Position numbers and translations under genes: made by a program | The notes under the pieces: generated by a model | The model's input: the letters and a program-made list of their open reading frames with translations, nothing else | Database searches by the model: none | Told to the model about the DNA's origin: nothing | Shown: positions 1 through 7,387 of the stretch, piece by piece | How the letters are laid out: each line of letters begins with the position of its first letter | Position numbering within the stretch: position 1 is the stretch's first letter | NCBI GenBank assembly: GCA_014804225.1 | Contig: JAAVAF010000132.1 | Coordinates: 1 to 16,213, forward strand | From: Lachnospiraceae bacterium | GTDB taxonomy: Bacteria > Bacillota > Clostridia > Lachnospirales > Lachnospiraceae | DNA length: 16,213 nucleotides | Direction: 5' to 3'

Positions 1-2
1 AT

Positions 3-2540
3 TTCTGTGGAAAATATACACGTGTAAGCCCGGTCGGCTGTATGCGTTGTCAGGAATGTGACAAGCGTGGCGCGGAAATGACGCTGAAGGAGGGGGCGCC
101 TGTTGTCTATCGATGTCATGCGGGACTGGTAGATTTTGCAGCGCCCATTATAGCAGGCGGTAAAATGATCGGCTGTTTTGTAAGTGGACAGGTGCTCACG
201 GAAAGTCCCGATATTATCACGATTATGCAGAGTGCGGGAGAACTGAAAATAGACCTGATTAAATATTTACAGGCGATCATGCAGGTAAAGGTGCTGGACC
301 GGGACACGATTGACAGACAGGCAGGTTTCCTCTATACCTTGACGGATATTATTTCCAGTATCGCTTATCATCGCTACAAGATGGAAGAGGCAAATATTGA
401 AATTGAGAAAGCAGCGAAAATGAAGTCGGACTTTCTTGCCAATATGAGTCATGAGCTTAGAACACCGATGAATGCGGTAATCGGAATGGCGGAAATGGCG
501 TTGCGAAAAGACGCGCCGGACGATGTAAGGGAGTATCTCAACCAGATACGAACAGCGGGAAAGACACTGCTTACGATTATTAATGACATTCTCGACTTTT
601 CTAAAATTGAGTCGGGAAAAATGGACATTGTGGATACGGAATTTGAAACATTGTCGATTTTTCATGACATCTCAACGATTATGGTTACCAGAATCAACGC
701 GCAGGATGTTGAGTTTTTGATGGATATCAATCCCAATCTGCCGTTTGTGCTTTATGGTGACAACAACAGAATCAAACAGGTCATTATCAATCTTGCAAAC
801 AATGCCGCAAAATTTACGAAACAGGGAAAAGTGACATTGAAGTTTGATTATCGGGAGAGAGACGATTCGTACATAGACTTTATTGTCAGTGTTGAGGATA
901 CAGGAATTGGTATCAAAGAACAGGATTTTGATAAGATCTTTAAATCGTTCCAACAGGTAGACAGTAAGCGAAACAGAAATATTGAAGGTACCGGACTAGG
1001 ACTTGCGATATGCCAGCAGCTTGTATCTCTTATGAACGGATCGATTTCTGTAGAGAGCGAATACGAACGTGGTTCTTGCTTTTCGTTTGAAATACCGATT
1101 AAGGTCGTGAATGATGAACCGTCGCTTGCGCTGCATCTTGAGGCGCCCTCACCGGCGTTTGGTGTTCTCGAAAATCAATATTCTGATCAGCAGCTTGAAT
1201 CGGATATGGAGAAACTTGGTATCCCGTACACAAGACTTGACGACATAAAGGATATTCAGGCAGTAAAAGACAGCATTCTTCCTGTCATGGACCAAAAACC
1301 GTATTTGTTTGTTGATAAATCAGCGATTGACGAAGCTCTGTTTGAATTTATCAAGGAGAATCCGAATTTGACCGTAGTATCTATTACTTCGTACAGTTAT
1401 TCGGCAGAAAGCGAACTGCCCAATATTATGTATGTAAAGAAGCCAATTTCGGCGATGATGGTAGCTGCGATTTACAACCACGAGGATTACATTGATGAGC
1501 AGAGTGGAGACGACATTTATGATTTCATCGCGGAAACGGCAAAGATTTTGATTGTGGATGACAATGCGGTTAATCTTACGGTTGCCGAGGGACTTTTGGA
1601 GCCGCTCGGAATGGATGTTGATACGGCGACCGGTGGAAAGGAAGCTATTGATAAAATATCGCAGGCGTCCTACGATTTGATTCTCATGGATCATATGATG
1701 CCGGAGATTGACGGCGTGGAGACGACCCATATTATCAGGAGGTTCCATAGAGAATATGATAGTGTTCCGATTATCGCACTGACGGCGAATGCAGTCGGCG
1801 GCGCAAAGGATATGTTCATTCAGGAAGGAATGAATGATTTTATCGCAAAGCCGATTGAAGTTCATGTGCTTGTAAGTAAGGTGAAGCAGTGGCTGCCGAA
1901 GGAGAAAATCACAAAGCGGTCCGGAGGTGTGAACCGAGAAAAGATTGAACTTCCGCACATTGAGGGAATTGATGCGGCTGCGGCAATCGAAATGCTTGGG
2001 AATGAAACGATATTCTGGTCTGTGCTAAAAGATTACTGTAGGATTATTCCGCAGAAATTGGAGCTTATTCAGGAATATTACGATACCAAAAACTGGAGAA
2101 ACTATACAATAGAGGTGCACGCGCTCAAAAGCTCGTCAAGACAGATTGGTGCGACAGAGCTTGCAAAAAAAGCAGAGCGGCTTGAAGATGCGGGAAATGC
2201 GCTTGATATTGACACCATTCAAGCGGATACGCAGGCGGCACTTGACGAGTATGCGCACTATCATGAAATCTTAAAGCCTTATTTTGAGGACGAGAAAAAT
2301 GAGGCGACAGAAGAATTGACAGACGATATTTTATATTATGTGTTTGAAAAAATAGAAAATGCGATTGAGGAGCTTGACACCGATTTGCTGGTTGATGCGA
2401 TTCATGAGCTGGATATTTATAAGCTTGATATGATCAGTGCAGTATATTACGATCAAATGTGTCAGGCTGCCGAGGATATGGATGCTTACGCGTGCGAGGA
2501 TATTATGAAAGAATGGAAAGAAAAGCTTTCCGAAGGATAG
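3..2540 (+). CDS. Hybrid sensor histidine kinase with PocR sensory domain (5' truncated)
   Basis: The frame is open to the first base of the window, so the gene starts upstream; the ATG at 42 is only the first Met inside the window. Residues are numbered from that Met. The visible N-terminus (cysteine-rich, then YRCHAGL and a GQVL end) resembles a PocR ligand-binding domain. HisKA follows, with phospho-acceptor H137 in MSHELRTP, then HATPase with N-box N254, G1 DTGIGI at 286 and G2 GTGLGL at 316. A degenerate receiver-like stretch lies at about 370-480. A full receiver follows (VDDN, phospho-acceptor D550 in LMDHMMP, late Lys in AKP), then an Hpt domain with H693 in VHALKSS. A further acidic helical tail of about 80 residues ends the protein. 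No membrane segment is visible, so signalling looks cytoplasmic, with an internal His-Asp-His phosphorelay. The final partner regulator and the ligand are unknown. The stop lies 3 bases before the next ATG, suggesting co-transcription. Confidence 0.9.
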   Translation, partial: FCGKYTRVSPVGCMRCQECDKRGAEMTLKEGAPVVYRCHAGLVDFAAPIIAGGKMIGCFVSGQVLTESPDIITIMQSAGELKIDLIKYLQAIMQVKVLDRDTIDRQAGFLYTLTDIISSIAYHRYKMEEANIEIEKAAKMKSDFLANMSHELRTPMNAVIGMAEMALRKDAPDDVREYLNQIRTAGKTLLTIINDILDFSKIESGKMDIVDTEFETLSIFHDISTIMVTRINAQDVEFLMDINPNLPFVLYGDNNRIKQVIINLANNAAKFTKQGKVTLKFDYRERDDSYIDFIVSVEDTGIGIKEQDFDKIFKSFQQVDSKRNRNIEGTGLGLAICQQLVSLMNGSISVESEYERGSCFSFEIPIKVVNDEPSLALHLEAPSPAFGVLENQYSDQQLESDMEKLGIPYTRLDDIKDIQAVKDSILPVMDQKPYLFVDKSAIDEALFEFIKENPNLTVVSITSYSYSAESELPNIMYVKKPISAMMVAAIYNHEDYIDEQSGDDIYDFIAETAKILIVDDNAVNLTVAEGLLEPLGMDVDTATGGKEAIDKISQASYDLILMDHMMPEIDGVETTHIIRRFHREYDSVPIIALTANAVGGAKDMFIQEGMNDFIAKPIEVHVLVSKVKQWLPKEKITKRSGGVNREKIELPHIEGIDAAAAIEMLGNETIFWSVLKDYCRIIPQKLELIQEYYDTKNWRNYTIEVHALKSSSRQIGATELAKKAERLEDAGNALDIDTIQADTQAALDEYAHYHEILKPYFEDEKNEATEELTDDILYYVFEKIENAIEELDTDLLVDAIHELDIYKLDMISAVYYDQMCQAAEDMDAYACEDIMKEWKEKLSEG

Positions 2541-2543
2541 AAT

Positions 2544-3533
2544 ATGCAAAAAAAGAAACGGTTATCACTGTTTTTGGCGGTACTCCTGTGTATGCTGGCA
2601 CTGACGGGATGTCAAAGCGGTACCGCGAATGCCGATACAAAGAACGGCGCTGTGAAAAAAAGGATTGTCTGTACAACGTTTCCGACATATGATTGGACGA
2701 GAGAAATCTTGGGAACACATTTAGAGGATTTTGAGCTGACACTTTTGCTTGATAAGGGCGGTGATTTGCACAGCTATCAGCCGACAGCGGGAGATATTGC
2801 AACCATGATATCCGCAGATTTGTTTGTGTATGTCGGCGGAGAGTCGGACGAATGGGTGACAGAGGTTTTGAAAAATGCACATAATCAAGAGATGCGCGTG
2901 GTAAATCTTATGGAAACGCTTGGCGATGCCGTAAAGGAGGAGGAGACAGTTCGCGGGATAGCAGCGCAACGTCATGAGCATGATTCTGACGAGGAAGAAT
3001 ATGACGAGCATGTGTGGCTTTCACTGAAAAATGCGTCTGTACTGACGAAAACACTTTCCGACAATATCAAGCAGTTAGATGAAGCGAACGCCGAAGATTA
3101 TGCCGCAAACGAAAAGGCGTATCTTGCGCAGCTTACAGCACTTGATGATGCATACGCGGATGCGGTGCGCGAAGCCAAGAAAAAGACGATTCTGTTCGGG
3201 GACCGTTTCCCATTTCGGTATATGACGGACGATTACGGACTTGATTATTACGCGGCATTTACGGGGTGCAGCACGGAAACCGATGCGAGCTTTGAAACCA
3301 TCACATTTTTATCGGGAAAGATGGATGAACTGGAACTTCCTGCGATTTTAACAATCGAAGGCTCCAATCAGAGAATTGCCGAGATTATCAAACAGAATAC
3401 GCGTGACAAAAATCAGGAAATCCTCACAATGAATTCGTTACAGTCTGTGACGGCAAAAGATATTGAAGGTGGCTTTACGTATCTGAAAGCGATGCAGGAT
3501 AACCTTGAAGTACTGAAAAAAGCAATGAATTAA
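2544..3533 (+). CDS. Metal (zinc/manganese-type) ABC transporter substrate-binding lipoprotein
   Basis: This is a 329-residue ZnuA/TroA-family (cluster A-I) binding protein. It has a lysine-rich start, a hydrophobic stretch and a lipobox LTGC with lipid-anchored C23, so it should sit on the outer face of the membrane. Expected metal ligands are H76 (LHSYQPT), H156 (DEHVWLS) and E272 (TIEGS). The usual third histidine region reads GDRFPFRY, with D220 where HDAF is common; from memory, a clostridial subfamily has this form. A charged His/Asp/Glu loop at about 142-156 resembles the metal-scavenging loop of ZnuA proteins. The ATG follows GAAGGA (2532-2537), which lies inside the end of the kinase gene, so translation may be coupled to it. 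No ABC ATPase or permease gene follows: a terminator begins 4 bases after the stop. Zn2+ or Mn2+ is inferred from the family; the exact metal cannot be read from sequence. Confidence 0.87.
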   Translation: MQKKKRLSLFLAVLLCMLALTGCQSGTANADTKNGAVKKRIVCTTFPTYDWTREILGTHLEDFELTLLLDKGGDLHSYQPTAGDIATMISADLFVYVGGESDEWVTEVLKNAHNQEMRVVNLMETLGDAVKEEETVRGIAAQRHEHDSDEEEYDEHVWLSLKNASVLTKTLSDNIKQLDEANAEDYAANEKAYLAQLTALDDAYADAVREAKKKTILFGDRFPFRYMTDDYGLDYYAAFTGCSTETDASFETITFLSGKMDELELPAILTIEGSNQRIAEIIKQNTRDKNQEILTMNSLQSVTAKDIEGGFTYLKAMQDNLEVLKKAMN

Positions 3534-3536
3534 AAA

Positions 3537-3575
3537 GGGGCTTCGCCGACAAGCGAAGCCTCTTCTGCGTTTTTT
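3537..3575. terminator. Bidirectional intrinsic terminator between convergent genes
   Basis: A 10-bp stem pairs 3537-3546 (GGGGCTTCGC) with 3553-3562 (GCGAAGCCTC), with one G-T pair and a 6-base loop. On the minus strand the stem is followed at once by TTTTT, making a good terminator for the dehydrogenase gene. On the plus strand the T run (3570-3575) is separated from the stem by 7 bases, so it is weaker for the metal-binding lipoprotein gene. Its place between two convergent stops supports use in both directions. Confidence 0.82.
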
Positions 3576-3587
3576 CGTATTTAACGA

Positions 3588-4388
3588 TTATGGTCTTAAT
3601 CCCATACCACCCTCTAAGGTCAGTGTCTCACCGGTCAGATATTTGAAGTCAGGAGATGCAAGCTGCACACAGACGCGCCCGATTTCCAACTCCGAATCAC
3701 CGTAGTGCCCCGCGGGGGGCATCTTGACATTTTCTTTAAATGCCTCAGGATATGCCTTTTCAAACTGCTCTAACTGTGCAGTCCAAGCGAGCGGACAGAT
3801 AATATTGACATTGATGCCGTCCTTTGCCCACTCGGTAGCCGCAACACGGGTCAATCCACGGATACCCTCCTTTGCCGCGGCATACGCGCACTGTCCGAAG
3901 TTTCCGAACAATCCTGCGCCCGATGCAAAGTTGATAACCGTGCCCTTTGATTTTACCAGATACGGATAGCAGGCCTTCATATAATAAAATGCGGCATACA
4001 ATCCTGAATATAGTGCGAGGTCAAACTGTTCTGTCGTATGTTCTGCCAAAGTAACACCGGAAGCGGAAGCCTGTGCGTTGTTGATTAAAACATCAATTCC
4101 GCCGAAGGTGTCAACCGTCTGTTTGATGACATTTGCGACAACTGCCTCGTTGTCGGCACCGGCATTGACATCCGCCTGTATGATAAGAACTTTGATTCCG
4201 TAAAGTCGTTCCAACTCCTCCTTGGCGTCCTCAAGTTTTTTTACATTTCTACCTGTAATGACCAGATTGGCACCTTCCTTGGCATATGCCGTTGCGATTC
4301 CGTATCCGATGGAGCCGCATCTGCCGTCGCTTAAAACTGCTCTGCCGGCACCTGTGATAATCGCTGTCTTTCCTGTTAAAAATCCCAT
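3588..4388 (-). CDS. Short-chain dehydrogenase/reductase (SDR family oxidoreductase)
   Basis: The 266-residue protein has the classical SDR plan: a Rossmann fold for NAD(P)H, then NNAQ in place of the common NNAG, then the catalytic set S156, Y169 and K173 (YAAAK), with the usual 13-residue Ser-Tyr spacing. The nucleotide-binding loop is unusual. TGAG (12-15) is separated from SIGYGIA by about ten extra residues including DGRCG, and the second part recalls the enoyl-ACP reductase form of this motif. The C-terminus has the common TGETLTLEGG element. The start at 4388 is chosen because AAGGAGG (4398-4404) lies 9 bases upstream; an in-frame ATG at 4439 has no such site and would add 17 atypical residues. 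The substrate is not recognisable. The gene lies 78 bases downstream of the GGDEF-EAL gene on the same strand but has its own putative promoter. Confidence 0.9.
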   Translation of the reverse strand: MGFLTGKTAIITGAGRAVLSDGRCGSIGYGIATAYAKEGANLVITGRNVKKLEDAKEELERLYGIKVLIIQADVNAGADNEAVVANVIKQTVDTFGGIDVLINNAQASASGVTLAEHTTEQFDLALYSGLYAAFYYMKACYPYLVKSKGTVINFASGAGLFGNFGQCAYAAAKEGIRGLTRVAATEWAKDGINVNIICPLAWTAQLEQFEKAYPEAFKENVKMPPAGHYGDSELEIGRVCVQLASPDFKYLTGETLTLEGGMGLRP

Positions 4389-4397
4389 GTTTTCAGT

Positions 4398-4404
4398 CCT
4401 CCTT
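4398..4404 (-). promoter_or_regulatory. Ribosome binding site that fixes the dehydrogenase start
   Basis: AAGGAGG on the minus strand lies 9 bases before the ATG at 4388. It is a near-perfect match to the 16S rRNA 3' end and selects this ATG over the in-frame ATG at 4439. Confidence 0.85.
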
Positions 4405-4420
4405 AATCTATTATGTGTAT

Positions 4421-4449
4421 AGTATAACCTATTTGACAAAAAAATGATA
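4421..4449 (-). promoter_or_regulatory. Putative sigma-A promoter of the dehydrogenase gene
   Basis: On the minus strand a TATACT -10 hexamer occupies 4421-4426. The best -35 at a 17-base spacing is poor (TATCAT, 4444-4449). A competing pair is TTGTCA (4434-4439) and CATAAT (4410-4415) with an 18-base spacer, but it would start transcription on top of the ribosome site. Either promoter overlaps the adjacent inverted repeat, which fits a regulated promoter. Confidence 0.35.
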
Positions 4450-4465
4450 GTTATTTTTTTGTCAA
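4433..4465. repeat. 13-bp perfect inverted repeat upstream of the dehydrogenase gene
   Basis: Left arm TTGACAAAAAAAT (4433-4445) and right arm ATTTTTTTGTCAA (4453-4465) are exact reverse complements around a 7-base centre. The element ends 1 base from the stop codon of the GGDEF-EAL gene and overlaps the putative promoter of the dehydrogenase. No T run follows the stem on either strand, so it does not look like an ordinary intrinsic terminator. An operator for a dimeric regulator is the favoured reading; an AT-rich mRNA 3' hairpin is the alternative. Confidence 0.75.
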
Positions 4466-4466
4466 T

Positions 4467-7373
4467 CTATGCATCCTGTTCTTCTGAGGGATAAAGATTA
4501 ATAGCGGGTTTGGCAAGATAGAATCCTTGTCCGAAATCAGCGCCAAGTTTTTTTGCGGTATTGTATTCCTCAACAGTTTCGATACCCTCTGCAATCACCA
4601 TAATAAAGTTTTCATGACAATAGTCAATCATGCCGCGCACAAGTGACTGAGTGGACGAGTGCTTGTTAATGTCACGAATCAGCATCATATCAAGTTTCAC
4701 GAAATGGAAGTTATACGATACAAGCATATCGCTGTTGCTATAACCGGAACCATAATCGTCAAGCGCAATCGGGATGTTCCATTTGCTGCAAAATTCCCGT
4801 TTTCTCTTATCAATGTCAAATTCACTCTTTGCGTTCTCCGTGATTTCCATGACAACGTGACTGAGTTTATCGCCGTACATCGTTTCAATCTGCGTCCATT
4901 CTTCTTCGGAAAGAAGCTGGTTTGGTATGGAATTGAGGAAAATACGAGCATTGTCATCCGGCTTTAGCTGTTCAAAGAAGTTACTCAGTGCATGAAACCA
5001 TGTGATACGCTCGATTTTATTGAGTTTTGCCTGAGCCTCAGCCACACGCAAAAGCTCCTCGGGTTTCCGAAGCAAATCCGAAATCGGACGCATTAATGCT
5101 TCATAGGCAAAGATCGTGTCGTTTTTTAAGGAAATAATCGGTTGATAAACATACTTAATCGCTTCATGTTTAATAAGTCTGTCAAGTTCGCCTACGCCTT
5201 GAACCAGTATGTAATCCCGCAGATAAGTTTCCTTATTATAGACTTTAATACTTCCTTTAGAAGATTTCTTAACCTGATACATCGCAAAATCCGCATACTT
5301 TAAAAGGTCGCTGTAGTTGATTCCGTCCTCGGAATAAAATGACATTCCGGCAGAGGCACTCATGTTCAGCTCCAAACCGTCCGGAAGCAGCAGTGTCTCT
5401 TGCATCAGTTCTTTGTGAATGCTTTCTAAGGTAGTGATAAGTACTTCTTTCGGTTCATCATACAAAAACATCGTAAACTCGTCGCCAGCAAGACGTGCCG
5501 AAAAACTCTTTTCAGGCATTCTGCGCTTGAGCAGATCTGACAGCGTACAGATATACCGGTCACCGACATCATGTCCGTAAGTGTCATTGGTATATTTCAA
5601 ATTGTCCAGATCCCATATGGAAAGGAGACCGTTTGTACAGTGCCCTTCGTCAATCATATATTTCATTTCCCGCGCAAACGCGCCACGGTTATAAAGTCCC
5701 GTAAGTGCATCATAGTCGCGGTCATAGAGAATTTTTTCTTTTTCAAGCACGCTCTCCGTAATGTCCGAAACAACTAAAAGCGTGTTTTTTCCCATGGCTT
5801 TTTGCTTGATGTCGAGCCACTTGTCGTCGCAGTCGGGACGGCGGTAACAAAAAACATTCGGGTTTTCATGGCTTTGCTCGAGAAATGCTTCGATTCCTCT
5901 GAGCGTTCCAATAAGCGTTCCCTTTGCAATTCGGTTGTGTTCCCAGCCAAAATCGGGGACCTCGAGAATCTCAAAGAGCTTATGGGTGCAGTAAATCATT
6001 TCGTTCGCTTCATCGAACTCACATACGCCAAGCGAAATTCCCGCGATATTGATAATCTCAGACATTTTGCTGCCCGACTTGTAGATGGAGTCGTTTTGCT
6101 TCTCAATCGCCTTTGCAATCGCATCAAATTCGGAGATTTTCGTCTGCGGAAGCACATTGTTTTCAGGAGAAAGCTTCGGGATACTGCGGTTTAGCATATT
6201 GATTGGACGCATGAAGAAATGTGTGATAAAAATCGTACCTAATACAGAAATCAGAAGCGCGACCAATACGGCTGCATAAAAGATATACTGAATCTGTTCC
6301 GAAGACGCATAAAGTGTATCCGTATTCACCAACCCGCATAAAACCCATTGTTGATTTTGATAAGGAGAGGACTCAGTATAAAACGTTAACGGTGTTATAC
6401 ATGTACTGGTGGCTGAGGGAAGCGTGTTGGAATCAATTTCATAGATTCCGTATTTTGCATTTTGCAGTACAAGTGCCGCGCTTTCACCATTTTTGAGTGC
6501 CGCGTAGTAATCGTCGTTTCCAACATAAACGCTTGAAATCGTTGATGCGTTTTCCATGATTCCCAAAAGATAGCTTCCGTAAGGGTCGATGACAAGACCT
6601 TGGTCGGGCAGCAGTGTTTTTATGTAGTCAAAGGAAACACCAAAACCGGCTACCCCGTAAGCATTATGGTTCGCATCCATCAGCGGAACCGTATAAAAAA
6701 GACAACTGCTGTTCTCTTCGTGTATGAAATTGGAAACGGAGAAATATCCAAGCTCGGAAGCGGAAAGTTCGGGATAGGCTGCAACACTCTCAAGCGTTGG
6801 CTGATAAAAAGGACATTGTGCCTCCCCCTTCAATGTTTGAGACCAGTGTGCATCAAGGGTTAGTCCGTGATGATATAAAAGCTCGGATGGACCGATGACT
6901 GCATGAATATCGGAATTGTCATGAGAATTGTAAGTCGGATTTTGATCTGTCAGATAAACGGCATTGCGCATAGTACCGCCTTCGAGGATCACAAAGCAGC
7001 AGTTGGTATCTGCTGAGCGCAGTGCCTTTAAAATATCAGGTGTTATGTCATTTAAAAACTGTTGACGGTTTTCGCTGTTTCCCAAATATGCGCGAACGCT
7101 GAGATTTTGCGCAGAGGCATTTGCAAGCGCTGTATCGGTGATAACATCGTAAAAGTCGGTCATATTTACAAAACCGCCGATGTATTTTTCCAATGAAAAA
7201 GCGTTGGAAGTAACCGTGTGTTGGAGTGTTTTAAATGTGTTCTCATCCATATCCTCAGGGATACTGTTTGCAATCAAAAATCCCGCAAATACAGTGGTTT
7301 GCAGTAGGATAATAAAGATGAGTGACAACATAACATAATACTTTAAGCTGAGACTTTTGAAAAATCGTTTCAA
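4467..7373 (-). CDS. Membrane-bound GGDEF-EAL cyclic-di-GMP turnover protein with extracytoplasmic sensor domain
   Basis: This 968-residue protein has a transmembrane helix at about 9-32, a large extracytoplasmic region at about 35-360 (Cache-like by position), a second helix at about 361-388, a HAMP-like linker, a PAS-like region at about 440-545, then GGDEF and EAL domains. The cyclase signature is AGDEF (629-633) with DLDNLK and NDTYGHDVGD upstream. The inhibitory RxxD site is absent: the equivalent positions are P620 and S623. The phosphodiesterase domain keeps EALMR (E758), the N of FLNS, EITEN, DDYGSGYS (D872, D873), KLD, AEGIE and GQGF, so hydrolysis of cyclic-di-GMP is likely. The first domain may be an active cyclase or a GTP-binding regulator. 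The start is TTG, fixed by AGGAGG 8 bases upstream. It follows the solute-binding lipoprotein gene by 12 bases, which suggests one operon and a shared signal. Confidence 0.93.
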   Translation of the reverse strand: MKRFFKSLSLKYYVMLSLIFIILLQTTVFAGFLIANSIPEDMDENTFKTLQHTVTSNAFSLEKYIGGFVNMTDFYDVITDTALANASAQNLSVRAYLGNSENRQQFLNDITPDILKALRSADTNCCFVILEGGTMRNAVYLTDQNPTYNSHDNSDIHAVIGPSELLYHHGLTLDAHWSQTLKGEAQCPFYQPTLESVAAYPELSASELGYFSVSNFIHEENSSCLFYTVPLMDANHNAYGVAGFGVSFDYIKTLLPDQGLVIDPYGSYLLGIMENASTISSVYVGNDDYYAALKNGESAALVLQNAKYGIYEIDSNTLPSATSTCITPLTFYTESSPYQNQQWVLCGLVNTDTLYASSEQIQYIFYAAVLVALLISVLGTIFITHFFMRPINMLNRSIPKLSPENNVLPQTKISEFDAIAKAIEKQNDSIYKSGSKMSEIINIAGISLGVCEFDEANEMIYCTHKLFEILEVPDFGWEHNRIAKGTLIGTLRGIEAFLEQSHENPNVFCYRRPDCDDKWLDIKQKAMGKNTLLVVSDITESVLEKEKILYDRDYDALTGLYNRGAFAREMKYMIDEGHCTNGLLSIWDLDNLKYTNDTYGHDVGDRYICTLSDLLKRRMPEKSFSARLAGDEFTMFLYDEPKEVLITTLESIHKELMQETLLLPDGLELNMSASAGMSFYSEDGINYSDLLKYADFAMYQVKKSSKGSIKVYNKETYLRDYILVQGVGELDRLIKHEAIKYVYQPIISLKNDTIFAYEALMRPISDLLRKPEELLRVAEAQAKLNKIERITWFHALSNFFEQLKPDDNARIFLNSIPNQLLSEEEWTQIETMYGDKLSHVVMEITENAKSEFDIDKRKREFCSKWNIPIALDDYGSGYSNSDMLVSYNFHFVKLDMMLIRDINKHSSTQSLVRGMIDYCHENFIMVIAEGIETVEEYNTAKKLGADFGQGFYLAKPAINLYPSEEQDA

Positions 7374-7381
7374 GTGTATAG

Positions 7382-7387
7382 CCTCCT
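7382..7387 (-). promoter_or_regulatory. Ribosome binding site that fixes the TTG start of the GGDEF-EAL gene
   Basis: AGGAGG on the minus strand lies 8 bases before the TTG start at 7373 and overlaps the TAG stop of the upstream lipoprotein gene (TAGGAGG). The overlap suggests translational coupling. The next in-frame ATG lies inside the first membrane helix and is unlikely to be the start. Confidence 0.85.

Noticed and set aside
1320..1958. 212-codon open frame on the minus strand within the kinase gene
   Set aside because: It lies wholly opposite well-conserved ATPase-to-receiver coding sequence, shows no family motifs and has unusual composition, so it is a shadow frame.
4389..4439. Upstream ATG at 4439 as start of the dehydrogenase
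   Set aside because: It would place the start upstream of the promoter-like sequence, has no ribosome site, and adds residues not typical of the family; the ATG at 4388 has AAGGAGG.
4433..4465. TTGACA hexamers in the inverted repeat as promoter -35 elements
   Set aside because: At 16-18 base spacing neither strand has an acceptable -10 hexamer; the hexamers are a by-product of the symmetry.
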